Program-made: the position numbers and the translations under genes
Notes under the pieces: model-generated
What the model was told of the DNA's origin: nothing
Database searches by the model: none
The model's input: the letters and a program-made list of their open reading frames with translations, nothing else
Part shown: positions 1 to 8,974 of the stretch, piece after piece
Numbering within the stretch: position 1 is the stretch's first letter
Layout of the letters: every line of letters begins with the position of its first letter
NCBI GenBank assembly: GCA_024235095.1
Contig: JACKNC010000001.1
Coordinates: forward strand, 2,207,501 to 2,271,500
DNA from: Gammaproteobacteria bacterium
GTDB taxonomy: Bacteria; Pseudomonadota; Gammaproteobacteria; Competibacterales; Competibacteraceae
Direction: 5' to 3'
Length of the DNA stretch: 64,000 bases

Positions 1-403
1 TCAGCAAGGCATTGATTAAACGAATGATCGGCGCGTCATCGGCGCTTTCCAGCAGATCCTCCGGCTCCGGCAAACTCAGCGCGACCTGATTGAGGTCAAT
101 ATCCTCGCCAAAATCTTCCATCATTCGCGCCGCGCCATTGCTGTCACCCTCGTAGGCGTCCTGCAGCAGGCGTTCGAATTGCTCCGCCGGAACCGGGACT
201 GGACGGAGCGGCGCGTTCAAATGACGTCGCAACTCAGCCAGACTGCGGATGCTCACGCCGGGACGGCAGGCAATGCCGACGCCGCCTTCACGCGCATCAA
301 GTACGAGTACGCCATGCCGCTTGGCAAAGGCATAAGGCAGGCGTTGATGGGAAACGCGGGATGACTCGCTGCTCGGGGTAACCGGCACGGGTTCAACACT
401 CAT
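1..403 (-). CDS. gspE: Type II secretion ATPase GspE, N-terminal part (runs off window)
   Basis: The first 134 codons of a gene that continues beyond the window edge. The ATG lies two bases after the gspD stop, in the order gspC-gspD-gspE. The visible protein has the N-terminal domain of GspE (residues about 1-110, with a PYAFAKRHGVLVLD stretch) and ends in APIIRLINALL, the segment that in the family directly precedes the ATPase domain. GspE is the cytoplasmic hexameric motor of the type II secretion system and binds the inner-membrane platform through this N-terminal region. The Walker motifs lie outside the window and were not seen. Identity rests on this N-terminus and on synteny. Confidence 0.9.
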   Translation of the reverse strand, partial: MSVEPVPVTPSSESSRVSHQRLPYAFAKRHGVLVLDAREGGVGIACRPGVSIRSLAELRRHLNAPLRPVPVPAEQFERLLQDAYEGDSNGAARMMEDFGEDIDLNQVALSLPEPEDLLESADDAPIIRLINALL

Positions 404-405
404 GG

Positions 406-2541
406 TCACTTGTTGCCAAATCCAAATTCCGCTGGCGGCTCCACCGGTGGGGGAGGCGGGGGAGGCGAGGGAGGCATCTCGGCGGGCGTCATATTGAGAA
501 TGGTTCCCTGCTGTTTGACCTCTTCCGGGGGCTTCAACAGCGGCGGTTGCACATCGGGCAATAGGTAATCGGTTTTCTCTCGGGCGGCCAATTGCTGTTC
601 ACGGATATAGCTATACTTGTCACTGGTGTACAAGGTTCCTTGGGCTGGATCCCGTAAAATGATCGGATGCAGGAACACCATCAAATTGCGTTTCAGCTTA
701 TTCGTATCCCGATAGCGAAACAGATTCCCCAGGAGTGGCACATCGCCGAGCAAGGGCACTTTCTGCGCGCTTTCGGTTAATTGATCGTCGATCAGTCCGC
801 CCAGCACCAGAATCTGGTTGTTCTCGACCATCACAATGGTCTTAATCGATCGCTTGTTGGTCGTCGGCCCCTGAGTCGCGGCATTGGCCGAAGGCACCAC
901 GCTGGAAACTTCCTGCGAAATTTCTAGCTTAACCGCATTGCCTTCATTGATCTGCGGTTTCACCTTGAGCTTGATGCCGACATCATCGCGCTGAATGGTC
1001 TGAAAGGGATTGCCGACCTGGGTGCTGGTGCTGCTGCCCGAAGAAGTCGTCGTCGTGTAACTGCCGGTCACGAAGGGCACATTCTGACCCACAATAATCT
1101 CCGCCTCTTCATTATCCATGGTCACCACCGTGGGGGTGGACAGCACGTTGGTGTCGGCGTCCTTGGCCAGAGCGCTGATCAATGCGCCGAACCGGTTGGT
1201 TCCCGTGAAATCGCCAACCCCCAATTGAATGCCCTGTGGAACCTGCGAAGCCTGAATCGACGAAGTACTGCCTTCATCAATCTGCGCAGCCAGACTGACC
1301 ATATTGGCGAGACTGGAAGCGCCAGCGTCGAAATTGGTAAAACCCACCAAGCCCTGTTCGCTGGAATCGACGGCCCATTGCACCCCCAGTTGCGCGGTCT
1401 TTTCCGCGGAAATCTCGGCAATAACCGCCTCGACCAGCACCTGCGCCCGGCGAATATCCAGTTGAGCGATGACCGAACGCAGCGAACGGATGATATCGGG
1501 CGGCGCGGTCACGACCAGGGCATTGGTCGCTTCATCGGCCTGGATATCGACCAGATTGCTCCCGCTGCTGCTGCTGACGCTACCGCCGGGGGCGCCGCCC
1601 GGTTGTCCGGGAATCGGGGCATTACGGGCGACTTCATTGCTTAAATTCTTGCTAACGCCCTGGAGTACAGTCACCAAATCCTTAGCCTTGGCGTAGCGCA
1701 GATAAATGACCTGGGTATTGCCGCCGGCATCCACCGGGGTGTCCAGATGAGCAATCAGGGTCCGTAGCCGCACCCGCGAGGTCTGATCGCCGCTCAGCAG
1801 AATACTGTTGGTGCGTTCATCCGCCACCATGCGCGTGGGCGCCCCCACGCCGGCAGTCGGATCGGTTCGCGCTTTCCCCTGTTCCAGCGCGGTCAGCACC
1901 CGCACGATGTCGGTGGCCGACGCATGCTGCAAAGCCACGATTTCGACTTCCTCGTTACTGGCCAGATCGATGCGGCTGATAATGCTGGCGATGCGCTCGA
2001 CATTGGATGCATTGTCGGAAATGATCAGTACATTAGTCGGCGTGTACGCAGCTAAATGGCCCTGTGGAGGAATCAGGGGACGCAGAATCGGCACAATTTG
2101 TGCAGCAGACACGTTCTGAACCTGGATCACCCGGGTCACCACTTGATCCGGCGCAATCCCGCGTGTCTGGTCCACCGTAGGTACGCTTTCCTGCTTGGCA
2201 CCCGCCGCTGGGACGATTTTAATCACCTTGTCACCTGGCACCGCCGCGAAGCCATGTACACCCAGCACCGCCAGGAATACTTCGTAAAGTTCCTTCTCGT
2301 CCATCGGTTTGGACGAGATAATCGTCACCCGGCCCTTGACGCGGGGATCAACAATGAAATTCTTGCCGGTGAGCACAGACATGCTTTCAACCAGCGCATT
2401 GATGTCGGCATCCTTGAGATTCAGGGTCACCGGCGCGGCCAGCGCTGGCAATGCCAGGAACCCGCCCAGCAATGCCGCCAGGATTTGGCGGCGCAAGGCA
2501 TACCATTGGGAAGTCAGCCGTTTGTTAAGCCAATGAGTCAT
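406..2541 (-). CDS. gspD: Type II secretion secretin GspD
   Basis: Outer-membrane secretin forming the exit channel of the type II secretion system. 711 aa from the ATG at 2541; an upstream in-frame start would add 14 residues but would put the signal peptide too far inside. A signal peptide is visible (LAALLGGFLALPALAAP). The N0 to N3 periplasmic domains follow (LNLKDADINALVESMSVLTGKNFIVDP-type N0, then repeated V..LRPL and V..VL modules), then the secretin domain with LSTPTVVTMDNEEAEI, VPFVTGSY and VPLLGDVPLLGNLFRYR. The C-terminus is a proline-rich tail (PPSPPPPPPP). A serine-rich loop interrupts the N3 region (GGSVSSSSGS), as is usual in GspD. The gene lies between gspC and gspE. Confidence 0.96.
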   Translation of the reverse strand: MTHWLNKRLTSQWYALRRQILAALLGGFLALPALAAPVTLNLKDADINALVESMSVLTGKNFIVDPRVKGRVTIISSKPMDEKELYEVFLAVLGVHGFAAVPGDKVIKIVPAAGAKQESVPTVDQTRGIAPDQVVTRVIQVQNVSAAQIVPILRPLIPPQGHLAAYTPTNVLIISDNASNVERIASIISRIDLASNEEVEIVALQHASATDIVRVLTALEQGKARTDPTAGVGAPTRMVADERTNSILLSGDQTSRVRLRTLIAHLDTPVDAGGNTQVIYLRYAKAKDLVTVLQGVSKNLSNEVARNAPIPGQPGGAPGGSVSSSSGSNLVDIQADEATNALVVTAPPDIIRSLRSVIAQLDIRRAQVLVEAVIAEISAEKTAQLGVQWAVDSSEQGLVGFTNFDAGASSLANMVSLAAQIDEGSTSSIQASQVPQGIQLGVGDFTGTNRFGALISALAKDADTNVLSTPTVVTMDNEEAEIIVGQNVPFVTGSYTTTTSSGSSTSTQVGNPFQTIQRDDVGIKLKVKPQINEGNAVKLEISQEVSSVVPSANAATQGPTTNKRSIKTIVMVENNQILVLGGLIDDQLTESAQKVPLLGDVPLLGNLFRYRDTNKLKRNLMVFLHPIILRDPAQGTLYTSDKYSYIREQQLAAREKTDYLLPDVQPPLLKPPEEVKQQGTILNMTPAEMPPSPPPPPPPVEPPAEFGFGNK

Positions 2542-2606
2542 GGTTATCTTCAAAAAAATCAGTAGACACGGTAGCCAGTGCAACCGTTCCCCAGCGAGGT
2601 CCCCGG

Positions 2607-3590
2607 TTACGAGCCATCCAGGGTAAAGGTCAGAGGAACTTCGGCGCCATTGCGCAACACCCGAACGTCAATTTGGCTGGCGTTTATCAATTCTTGCAGG
2701 AGCGCCAGGCCCTGGGCCGGGCTGCTCAGGCGCATCCCGTTGATCTCGGTCAGTACGTCGCCGCCGTTTAAACCGAGTTGCTGGAAAATGCGCCGGTCGC
2801 GGCCTGGACGCAACCGGAAGCCAACAAACCGGCCATTTTGCACATAAGGACTGGCAAAGGCGATATCCTCCAACGCCTGGGACCGACTTGACGCTTCGCC
2901 ACGCAATCGTCCAGCAATGTCACTGGCGTCAATCGCCTGGGGCGCATTAAACGTCGTCGGCCCCGGTTCTTCCACCGGCATCGGTGGTTCCGGTGGTTCG
3001 GGCGCGACTACCGGACGATTGGGATCATCCAGCTTCGGTAGCTTGATCAGTTCCTCCCGACCATTGCGGGACACCACGACCTGGTCGCGCTCAATCCGTT
3101 CCAGCCTTGCGCCTCCGGGCAAGGGATCGCCAATTCGATAACCCCGCTCCAGACTGTTGCCATCGGCAATGAGCGCCAGCGCTGAACCCTGGTTGCGTTC
3201 GGTGAAAAAAACGCCTACCAGGCGCAGATTCAGTGGCGTGACCGGCACAACAACCGGCGGCGGAGCTACTGGCCGATGGGTTTCAACCTTGCCGAAGAGA
3301 TGCCACGCGCGGATAGCGGCGACATCCGCCGGTTGCTGGGAAGTAGAGCCTTCGCCGGTCGCCAATCCCGCTGCTGGCTCTGTTGTAATCTGAATCGGGG
3401 ATGACGATTGGCCGGTCAGCATCGCCAAAGTCAACCTGGCCAGCGTGTGCGCCAGGGCGATCACCAGTAGCATGTTGACAGCAATCACGGCCGCCCGCGA
3501 CCCGGTTTCGGAACGGGGCAGTATTCGCGGCAGGAATTGCGCGATTATCCGCAGTATGTGCGGCGTGGCCTTCACAAGAGACAACTTCAT
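2607..3590 (-). CDS. gspC: Type II secretion inner-membrane protein GspC
   Basis: Inner-membrane protein that links the cytoplasmic platform to the secretin. 327 aa. A short cytoplasmic N-terminus precedes one transmembrane helix (VIAVNMLLVIALAHTLARLTL, about residues 35-55). The homology region follows (LFGKVETHRPVAPPPVVVPVTPLNLRLVGVFF), with a Pro-rich linker (PPEPPMPVEEP). A PDZ-like C-terminal domain carries GFRLRPGRDR, LNGGDVLTEINGM and LLQELINASQIDVRVLRNG. It is the first gene of the visible gsp cluster, with 65 bases to the gspD start. The other gsp genes (F onward) are not in the window. Confidence 0.93.
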   Translation of the reverse strand: MKLSLVKATPHILRIIAQFLPRILPRSETGSRAAVIAVNMLLVIALAHTLARLTLAMLTGQSSSPIQITTEPAAGLATGEGSTSQQPADVAAIRAWHLFGKVETHRPVAPPPVVVPVTPLNLRLVGVFFTERNQGSALALIADGNSLERGYRIGDPLPGGARLERIERDQVVVSRNGREELIKLPKLDDPNRPVVAPEPPEPPMPVEEPGPTTFNAPQAIDASDIAGRLRGEASSRSQALEDIAFASPYVQNGRFVGFRLRPGRDRRIFQQLGLNGGDVLTEINGMRLSSPAQGLALLQELINASQIDVRVLRNGAEVPLTFTLDGS

Positions 3591-3667
3591 GGGAGGATCA
3601 CAACATCATGCTCCCAGCATAACAAAAAAACGATCTCGATTGGCCCCGACTTTCCATGATCGGACAG

Positions 3668-4225
3668 TCAACGCTGGCCTCGGGACAATGCCAGGGAAGG
3701 CGTAATTGCTGTAACTCCAGCAACTGCGGGTTTAGCGCGCACGCCGATGACCCGACCTGACTGTAGAGGTCGCGGCAACTGAAGGTGTTGAGTCATCAGG
3801 TCGCCCAGCCGGTTGAGTACAGGCAGGGGCATCGTCGCGCTATGCCGTTCAGCCAGGTCTACATGAATCACGATGAGTTCTGTGGTCGCTGACAGGAATC
3901 CGCGCGTGGCATGGTAGAGACGGTGAAAATAGTGAATGCGCTTGCTGTCGAAACCCAGCAATTGCGTGGTGATGCGCATGGGATCGCCCGCAACGAGTTC
4001 GCGTTGATAGTTGACATGGCTTTCCACCACGAAAGCGGAGCATTGCTGGCTTTCACGGTAGTCCTGACCCATGCCCAAATAATCCATGAGGGCATCGGTC
4101 GCATGGTCAAAGGCCAGAACGTAATAAGCTACGTTCATGTGGCCATTATAATCGATCCATTCGGGAGGTACGATGCCGGTGTACAAGCTCAGGGGGGATT
4201 CGATCCGCATGTTTATAATCGTCAT
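3668..4225 (-). CDS. Hotdog-fold thioesterase family protein
   Basis: 185 aa. The stretch PPEWIDYNGHMNVAYYVLAFDHATDAL is the 4-hydroxybenzoyl-CoA/acyl-CoA thioesterase signature (conserved Asp-Tyr-Asn-Gly-His-Met before the long hotdog helix). A beta-sheet half follows (HVNYQRELVAGDPMRI, KRIHYFHRLYHA). The family hydrolyses acyl-CoA thioesters in the cytosol; the substrate cannot be read from sequence. Relatives are found in carnitine/betaine catabolism, but no such genes are nearby. The ATG at 4225 is used; another at 4210 is possible. The gene is minus strand, between gspC and a truncated DUF502 remnant. Confidence 0.8.
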   Translation of the reverse strand: MTIINMRIESPLSLYTGIVPPEWIDYNGHMNVAYYVLAFDHATDALMDYLGMGQDYRESQQCSAFVVESHVNYQRELVAGDPMRITTQLLGFDSKRIHYFHRLYHATRGFLSATTELIVIHVDLAERHSATMPLPVLNRLGDLMTQHLQLPRPLQSGRVIGVRAKPAVAGVTAITPSLALSRGQR

Positions 4226-4264
4226 ATTCCGTGAAAGCGCGGTACGCTACCTGCTTTTGCCACA

Positions 4265-4525
4265 TTACGCAATGGCTTGGATTCTTGCAGCCGCCAGCAG
4301 ATTCTGAAACCAGGATTTCAGCAACCAATCGGATAGCATCGGCAAGTCGTCGTGAATCGTGTTGGAAAGCGCTCGCGCCCAGAGTAACCCGATGCGGGCC
4401 AACTGGCGTAAGACCAATCCGAAAACCAGCCAGATGAGCCAAATCGGAATGACCGTCAGAATGCCAGTGACCAGATACCGTTGCGTGCGCGGTGGCAACT
4501 TGTGATGATGTGGGTTATTCGCCAT
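4265..4525 (-). pseudogene. DUF502-like membrane protein, N-terminal remnant
   Basis: 86 codons encoding a basic N-terminus (MANNPHHHKLPPRTQR) and one hydrophobic helix (YLVTGILTVIPIWLIWLVFG). This matches the start of DUF502 family membrane proteins, which usually run to about 200 aa. Here the frame ends after LLAAARIQAIA, and the next gene begins only 40 bases downstream, so there is no room for the rest of the family domain. I read it as a truncated relic. A short functional membrane peptide cannot be excluded. The remnant is divergent from the sulfurtransferase gene. Confidence 0.5.
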
Positions 4526-4565
4526 ATTGAAAGTCTCGATAAGCCTTTTCAGGAGTATGCCTGTT

Positions 4566-5390
4566 ATGTCCTCTGCAACCTGCTTGCCCGCGTTGATTGA
4601 GCCGGAGTCGTTGCAAACCCATCTGGCCGATCCGGCGGTTTTAATCGTTGATCTCTGCGATCCGGCCAGTTACGCCGCCGGCCATATTCCGGGCGCGGTT
4701 CACCTGGCGTACTCGGAGCTGATTCGGATCAAACCGCCGGCAATGGGTCTATTGCCCGCGGAGAGTGACTTGAGCCAAGTGTTCTCACGGCTTGGGTTGA
4801 TTCCGGAGCAGCAGGTGGTTGCTTATGACGAGGAGGGCAACGGCCGCGCGGGCCGGTTGCTGTGGACGCTGGCGGCGCTGGGGCACGAGCGGCTGTCCAT
4901 GCTCAACGGCGGCATTCATGCCTGGGACGCCGTCGGCGGGGCGCTGGAAGCCCAGTTTCGCCATCCAGAACGCCGCACGTATCAAGCCCAGTTCGTAAAC
5001 CCAGAGGCCGTTGCCGACCGTGATTATATTCTATCGCGACTGGGCCAAGCGGATGTGGCGTTGCTGGATACCCGCACCGCCGCTGAATACGCCGGGGCGG
5101 ATGTGCGGGCGGTCCGCGGCGGCCACATCCCCGGCGCGGTGAATCTGAACTGGACCGACGCCATGGATTCGCAACGGCAATTACGTTTCCAACCCGATCC
5201 GGTTTTGCGTGAAATGCTGGAAATTCGCGGCGTCACTCCGGACAAAGAAGTGATTGTGTATTGTCAAACGCATCACCGTTCGGCGCATACCTACTGGGTG
5301 TTGCGTCACCTGGGTTATTCACGGCTGCGCGGCTATCCGGGCGCTTGGTCGGAATGGGGCAACGATCCGGCTTTGCCGATCGAAACCTGA
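4566..5390 (+). CDS. Two-domain rhodanese-type sulfurtransferase
   Basis: 274 aa with two rhodanese domains. The N-terminal, probably structural, domain has VLIVDLCDPASYAAGHIPGAVHL and ends near residue 125. The C-terminal domain has DTRTAAEYAG, GGHIPGAVNLNW and the active-site loop YCQTHHRS, where the Cys would carry the persulfide. The loop differs from the thiosulfate (CRKGVT) and 3-mercaptopyruvate (CGSGVT) loops, so the donor is open. The ATG at 4566 is chosen because AGGAG at 4551-4555 sits ten bases upstream; the in-frame ATG at 4557 is too close to it and a TTG at 4527 lacks a site. Confidence 0.88.
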   Translation: MSSATCLPALIEPESLQTHLADPAVLIVDLCDPASYAAGHIPGAVHLAYSELIRIKPPAMGLLPAESDLSQVFSRLGLIPEQQVVAYDEEGNGRAGRLLWTLAALGHERLSMLNGGIHAWDAVGGALEAQFRHPERRTYQAQFVNPEAVADRDYILSRLGQADVALLDTRTAAEYAGADVRAVRGGHIPGAVNLNWTDAMDSQRQLRFQPDPVLREMLEIRGVTPDKEVIVYCQTHHRSAHTYWVLRHLGYSRLRGYPGAWSEWGNDPALPIET

Positions 5391-5397
5391 GATTGCT

Positions 5398-5952
5398 TCA
5401 GCTTCCGTCTGGCGCTGCGACAAACAATCGTTCCCGATAAAATCTGAGTTCTTCAATCGAATCGCGAACATCCTGGAGCGCCAAATGGGTCGAGGACTTG
5501 TTAAAGCCCTTGATCCGTTCGGGATACCAGCGCCGCCCCAACTCCTTCACCGTGCTCACATCCAGATTGCGGTAATGGAACCAGGCTTCCAGTTCCGGCA
5601 TCCAGCGCGCCAGAAAGCGCCGGTCCTGACAAATGCTGTTGCCGCACATCGGCGATTTATCGCGGGGAACGAGCGGGCGCAAAAATTCCAGAGTGCGCAA
5701 TTCAGCCTCGCGCTCGTCAATGCGGCTGGCGCGGACCCGGGCAATCAACCCGGATTCGCCATGCTGTTTCTGATTCCAGTCATCCATTGCTGCCAGCACG
5801 GCATCGCTTTGATGGATCGCCAGCACCGGCCCCTCGGCGAGAATATTGAGTTGGCTGTCGGTCACGATGGTGGCGATTTCGATAATGTAGTCTGTCTGGG
5901 GCGCCAGGCCGGTCATTTCCAAATCGATCCAGATCAGGTTTTCGGGAGACAT
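5398..5952 (-). CDS. orn: Oligoribonuclease
   Basis: 3'-5' exonuclease that finishes RNA decay by degrading di- to pentanucleotides. 184 aa, against about 181 in E. coli. DEDDh motifs are visible: LIWIDLEMTGL (first Asp and Glu), GNSICQDRRFLARWMPEL (Asp), and HLALQDVRDSIEEL (the His/Asp motif). NLIWIDLEMTGL at the N-terminus is the family's standard opening. That favours the ATG at 5952 over a GTG at 5970. It ends eight bases from the convergent sulfurtransferase stop. Confidence 0.95.
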   Translation of the reverse strand: MSPENLIWIDLEMTGLAPQTDYIIEIATIVTDSQLNILAEGPVLAIHQSDAVLAAMDDWNQKQHGESGLIARVRASRIDEREAELRTLEFLRPLVPRDKSPMCGNSICQDRRFLARWMPELEAWFHYRNLDVSTVKELGRRWYPERIKGFNKSSTHLALQDVRDSIEELRFYRERLFVAAPDGS

Positions 5953-6003
5953 GAATTGGGTTCTCTTCACTTTTTCCAGGTTTGGCCATCAGGTCTCAGG
6001 TTC

Positions 6004-6834
6004 TTATCCCTTGATCCCGCCCAGCATGATTCCGGCGATGTAGTAGCGTTGCAAGACCACGAACAATAACATGACCGGCAACACGGTCAGCACCGAACCG
6101 GCCATCATCAATTCGGTATCCTGCACATGCTCGCCCAGCAGATTGGCTAACGCAACCGGCAGAGTCTGCATTGCGCTGTCGGTCAGCACGATCAGCGGCC
6201 ACATAAAATCATTCCACGTCCCCATGAAAGTAAAAATCCCTAGCGTGACCAGGATCGGTCGGCACAACGGCAGCACCAGCGACCAGTAGATGCGAAATTC
6301 GCTGGCGCCATCCATGCGCGCTGCATCCAGCAGGCTATCGGGAATCGCCAGTAAATATTGGCGGATCAGAAAGATGCCGAAAATGCTGGCCATGCCGGGA
6401 ATAATCACCCCCCCGTAAGTATTAATTAATCCGAACTGCTTGAGCAGCAAGAACAGCGGCAGCATCGCTACCTGGGCGGGAATGACCAGCGCCGCCAGCA
6501 AACTCTGAAACAACCGGTCGCGGCCCCGGAAGCGGAACTTGGCGAAAGCGTAACCGGCCATGGAGTTAATGAGCAGTGAAATTAGAGTCACTGCGCTGGC
6601 CAGCAGCGTACTGTTCAACAGATACCGGGCGAGATCAAGGCGCGTGAACAGCGCTCTGTAATGTTCAAAAGTCATCGCGCTCGGCCACAGGCGCGGCGGA
6701 TAGCTGGTCGCTTCGCCGGGCGGCATCAGCGACGCCGCGATCATCCACCACAACGGGGTCAGCGTCAGTAACAAGCCCAGCGCTAGCAGGCTGTACCACA
6801 AAGCCGGCAGCAAACGATTGATCAATCGATTCAC
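6004..6834 (-). CDS. Carbohydrate ABC transporter permease (MalG/UgpE type)
   Basis: 276 aa inner-membrane permease with about six transmembrane helices. The family signature is near residue 190 (EFRIYWSLVLPLCRPILVTLGIF preceded by LDAARMDGAS: the EAA loop EAARxDGAs...W...lPl that contacts the ATPase). The N-terminal helix WYSLLALGLLLTLTPLWWMIAASL precedes the usual long periplasmic segment. The start is taken as the GTG at 6834, whose last bases overlap the upstream permease stop (GTGA). A longer reading would run through the upstream gene in another frame. It is the last gene of a three-gene operon; no ATPase gene follows. Confidence 0.93.
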   Translation of the reverse strand: MNRLINRLLPALWYSLLALGLLLTLTPLWWMIAASLMPPGEATSYPPRLWPSAMTFEHYRALFTRLDLARYLLNSTLLASAVTLISLLINSMAGYAFAKFRFRGRDRLFQSLLAALVIPAQVAMLPLFLLLKQFGLINTYGGVIIPGMASIFGIFLIRQYLLAIPDSLLDAARMDGASEFRIYWSLVLPLCRPILVTLGIFTFMGTWNDFMWPLIVLTDSAMQTLPVALANLLGEHVQDTELMMAGSVLTVLPVMLLFVVLQRYYIAGIMLGGIKG

Positions 6835-7721
6835 GAGGGTTCTCTCTGCCGCAGCTTCAATTGCAGCAGCGTTCCAGCCAGAATCAGCGCGAACAATACA
6901 AACGCCACTGCCGAAGCGTAACCCATGTTCCACCAGCGGAAGCCCTCTTCATACATCAGCAGCACCACGCTCAAGGTGCGATTCGCCGGTCCGCCCTGGG
7001 TCATCACATAAGGTTCCGCAAACACCTGAAAATAGCCGATCATGGTCATTAAGGCCACGAACAGAAAGGTCGGTCCTAACAACGGCAGGGTGATGTAGCG
7101 AAACTGCCGCCAAGCGCCTGCGCCATCAATGCGCGCCGCCTCGTAAAGTTGCGTCGGAATATTCTGCAAACCGGCGATAAAGATAATCATGTTGAAACCG
7201 AAATTCTTCCAGACCGCCATCAGGATGATCGCCGGCATCGCCCAATCCGGGTCACCCAGCCAATCGATGGGATCGACACCTGCCAGACTCAGCAGATAAT
7301 TCAGCAATCCATAGCGGGGATGGTAGAGATAACGCCAAACCACCGCCACCGCCACCAGCGTAGTGACTACCGGCAGGAAGAACGCGGCGCGGAAGAAGCC
7401 GGGAAAGCGGGTTAGCGGCGCATTCACCAGCAGCGCCGCACCCAGGGAAACCGCCACTGACAGTGGTCCGCCAACAATGACAAAATAAAAGGTATTGCCG
7501 AGCGCCGTCCAGAACAGCGGACTTTGCAGAAGTTGCAGATAGTTGCTAAAGCCGATAAAGCGCAAGCGGTCGAGATCGCCCAGCGCATAAATGTCGAAAT
7601 CGGTAAAACTCAACAATAATGCCGCAAATATGGGCAGAAAGAAGAACACGGCAATCAATAACAAGGCCGGCGCTAGAAAAGCCCAGGCGCTGGAAATGCG
7701 TAAATGCGGGTGATAAATCAT
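6831..7721 (-). CDS. Carbohydrate ABC transporter permease (MalF/UgpA type)
   Basis: 296 aa permease partner of the downstream gene. It opens with a helix typical of the UgpA/MalF group (SAWAFLAPALLLIAVFFFLPIFAALLLSFTDFD) and has six membrane segments in all. The EAA loop is visible (QLYEAARIDGAGAWRQFRYITLPLLGPTFLF). The ATG at 7721 overlaps the stop of the binding-protein gene as ATGA, so the genes are translationally coupled. It would form a heterodimeric sugar pore in the inner membrane. Confidence 0.94.
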   Translation of the reverse strand: MIYHPHLRISSAWAFLAPALLLIAVFFFLPIFAALLLSFTDFDIYALGDLDRLRFIGFSNYLQLLQSPLFWTALGNTFYFVIVGGPLSVAVSLGAALLVNAPLTRFPGFFRAAFFLPVVTTLVAVAVVWRYLYHPRYGLLNYLLSLAGVDPIDWLGDPDWAMPAIILMAVWKNFGFNMIIFIAGLQNIPTQLYEAARIDGAGAWRQFRYITLPLLGPTFLFVALMTMIGYFQVFAEPYVMTQGGPANRTLSVVLLMYEEGFRWWNMGYASAVAFVLFALILAGTLLQLKLRQREPS

Positions 7722-8974
7722 GGCGTTAGACCCTGCTCCAGCAACCACCGGCGCTTCTCAAGAATTTGGTCGACATCTCGATCCAGCGCGGTTAGCGCTT
7801 CATCGACCGACATTTCCTGACGCACCGCCAATTCGGCGTAATAGGCAATGCGATTGGCGATGCGCTCCCATTCCGGAATCGGCGGCGTGGGTTGAACCTG
7901 CTGCAATTGCTGGCGGAAGGCTTGGGCGTAGCGGTTGCTCGCCAACACCGGAGCGCTCCAAGCCGACTGTCGGGCCGGCAGATCGCCGGTCAATTGGTAA
8001 AATCGCGCTTGTTGTTCGGGCTGCGCGAGATACTCCAGCAGTTTCCATGCAGCCTCCTGACGTGGCGACGTTCGGCTCAGCGCCAGGCTGGCGCCGCCGG
8101 CCAGCGATGCGCCCGGCAACGCCGCTGTTATCCACTTCCCTTGCATCGCCACGGGCAACCGCCGTCCAAACTCGCCGATATTCCACGGCCCGCTGACATA
8201 AACGGCGAAAGCGCCATTAGCGAATTCCTGATAGATGTTGGTCATCTGGCTATGGCTGACCGGCGGCGCCAGCCCCTCGTCAAACAGACTGAGATAAAAG
8301 GTAAACGCCTCACGGAAGCGGGGATCTTGAAAATGGCCGTACTGGTTTCGGTCGCGCAGCAAGTCCGCGCCGTGTTGCAGGGCGAGAATGACTGGCAACT
8401 GCCATTCATTAATCGGCAGCAGGATCGCGTAGCGTTCGGCGCCACTCAGGGTTTTAAGCCGGGCCATGGCTTGCAGCCAGTCATCCCAAGTCGCCGGTGG
8501 TTCGTTGAAACCCACTTCTGCGAGTAAATCGGTTCGATAAAAAAACAACCGGGTATCGACGTACCAGGGCAAAGCCCAGGTCTGATTGTCCAAGCGGTTA
8601 GTGGCGAGAATGCCGGGGAAATAATCGGCCAGTGCGGCATCCGGCCAGGTTTTCAGTCGCTCGTCCAACGGCGCAACGGCGCGCAGGGCCACAAATTCGG
8701 GAATCCAGGTATTGCCCAGTTGGAACAAGTCGGGCATCGCGTCACCGGCGTAAGCGGTCAACAGTTTTTCATGCGCTGCGCTCCAGGGAATTTGTTGCAC
8801 CCGCACCCGGATGTCGGGATAACGACGTTCAAATCCGGGCAATAACGCCTTGACTTGTTCGCCTTCCTGACCCATCGCCCAGAATTCCACCACGACCGGT
8901 CGGTCAACAGCGGAGCCACAGCCGATTAGCCACAGGGTGACGAACAGGAGCAGGGATAACCTGGACAATATCAA
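7718..8974 (-). CDS. Extracellular sugar-binding lipoprotein of ABC importer
   Basis: 418 aa family 1 solute-binding protein. A lipoprotein signal peptide ends in LWLIGCGS, so Cys19 should be lipidated. VVVEFWAMGQEGEQVKALLPGFERRYPDIRVRVQQIPW is the standard first lobe, and DAMPDLFQLGNTWIPEFVA is the typical sugar-binding family stretch. It delivers a sugar or glycerol-3-phosphate-like ligand to the two permeases; the ligand is not predictable. First gene of the operon. The DNA immediately upstream is a decayed gene fragment instead of an ordinary intergenic region. Confidence 0.93.
   Translation of the reverse strand: MILSRLSLLLFVTLWLIGCGSAVDRPVVVEFWAMGQEGEQVKALLPGFERRYPDIRVRVQQIPWSAAHEKLLTAYAGDAMPDLFQLGNTWIPEFVALRAVAPLDERLKTWPDAALADYFPGILATNRLDNQTWALPWYVDTRLFFYRTDLLAEVGFNEPPATWDDWLQAMARLKTLSGAERYAILLPINEWQLPVILALQHGADLLRDRNQYGHFQDPRFREAFTFYLSLFDEGLAPPVSHSQMTNIYQEFANGAFAVYVSGPWNIGEFGRRLPVAMQGKWITAALPGASLAGGASLALSRTSPRQEAAWKLLEYLAQPEQQARFYQLTGDLPARQSAWSAPVLASNRYAQAFRQQLQQVQPTPPIPEWERIANRIAYYAELAVRQEMSVDEALTALDRDVDQILEKRRWLLEQGLTP

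Noticed and set aside
1225..2565. Long plus-strand frames inside gspD (1225-1644, 2056-2565)
   Set aside because: Antisense shadows of a well-conserved secretin gene, with no family resemblance.
5254..6069. 271-codon plus-strand frame over orn
   Set aside because: It covers the 3' end of the sulfurtransferase gene and all of orn antisense, and has no recognisable domain.
7892..8527. 211-codon plus-strand frame opposite the sugar-binding protein
   Set aside because: Antisense to a clear family 1 solute-binding protein; composition typical of a shadow.
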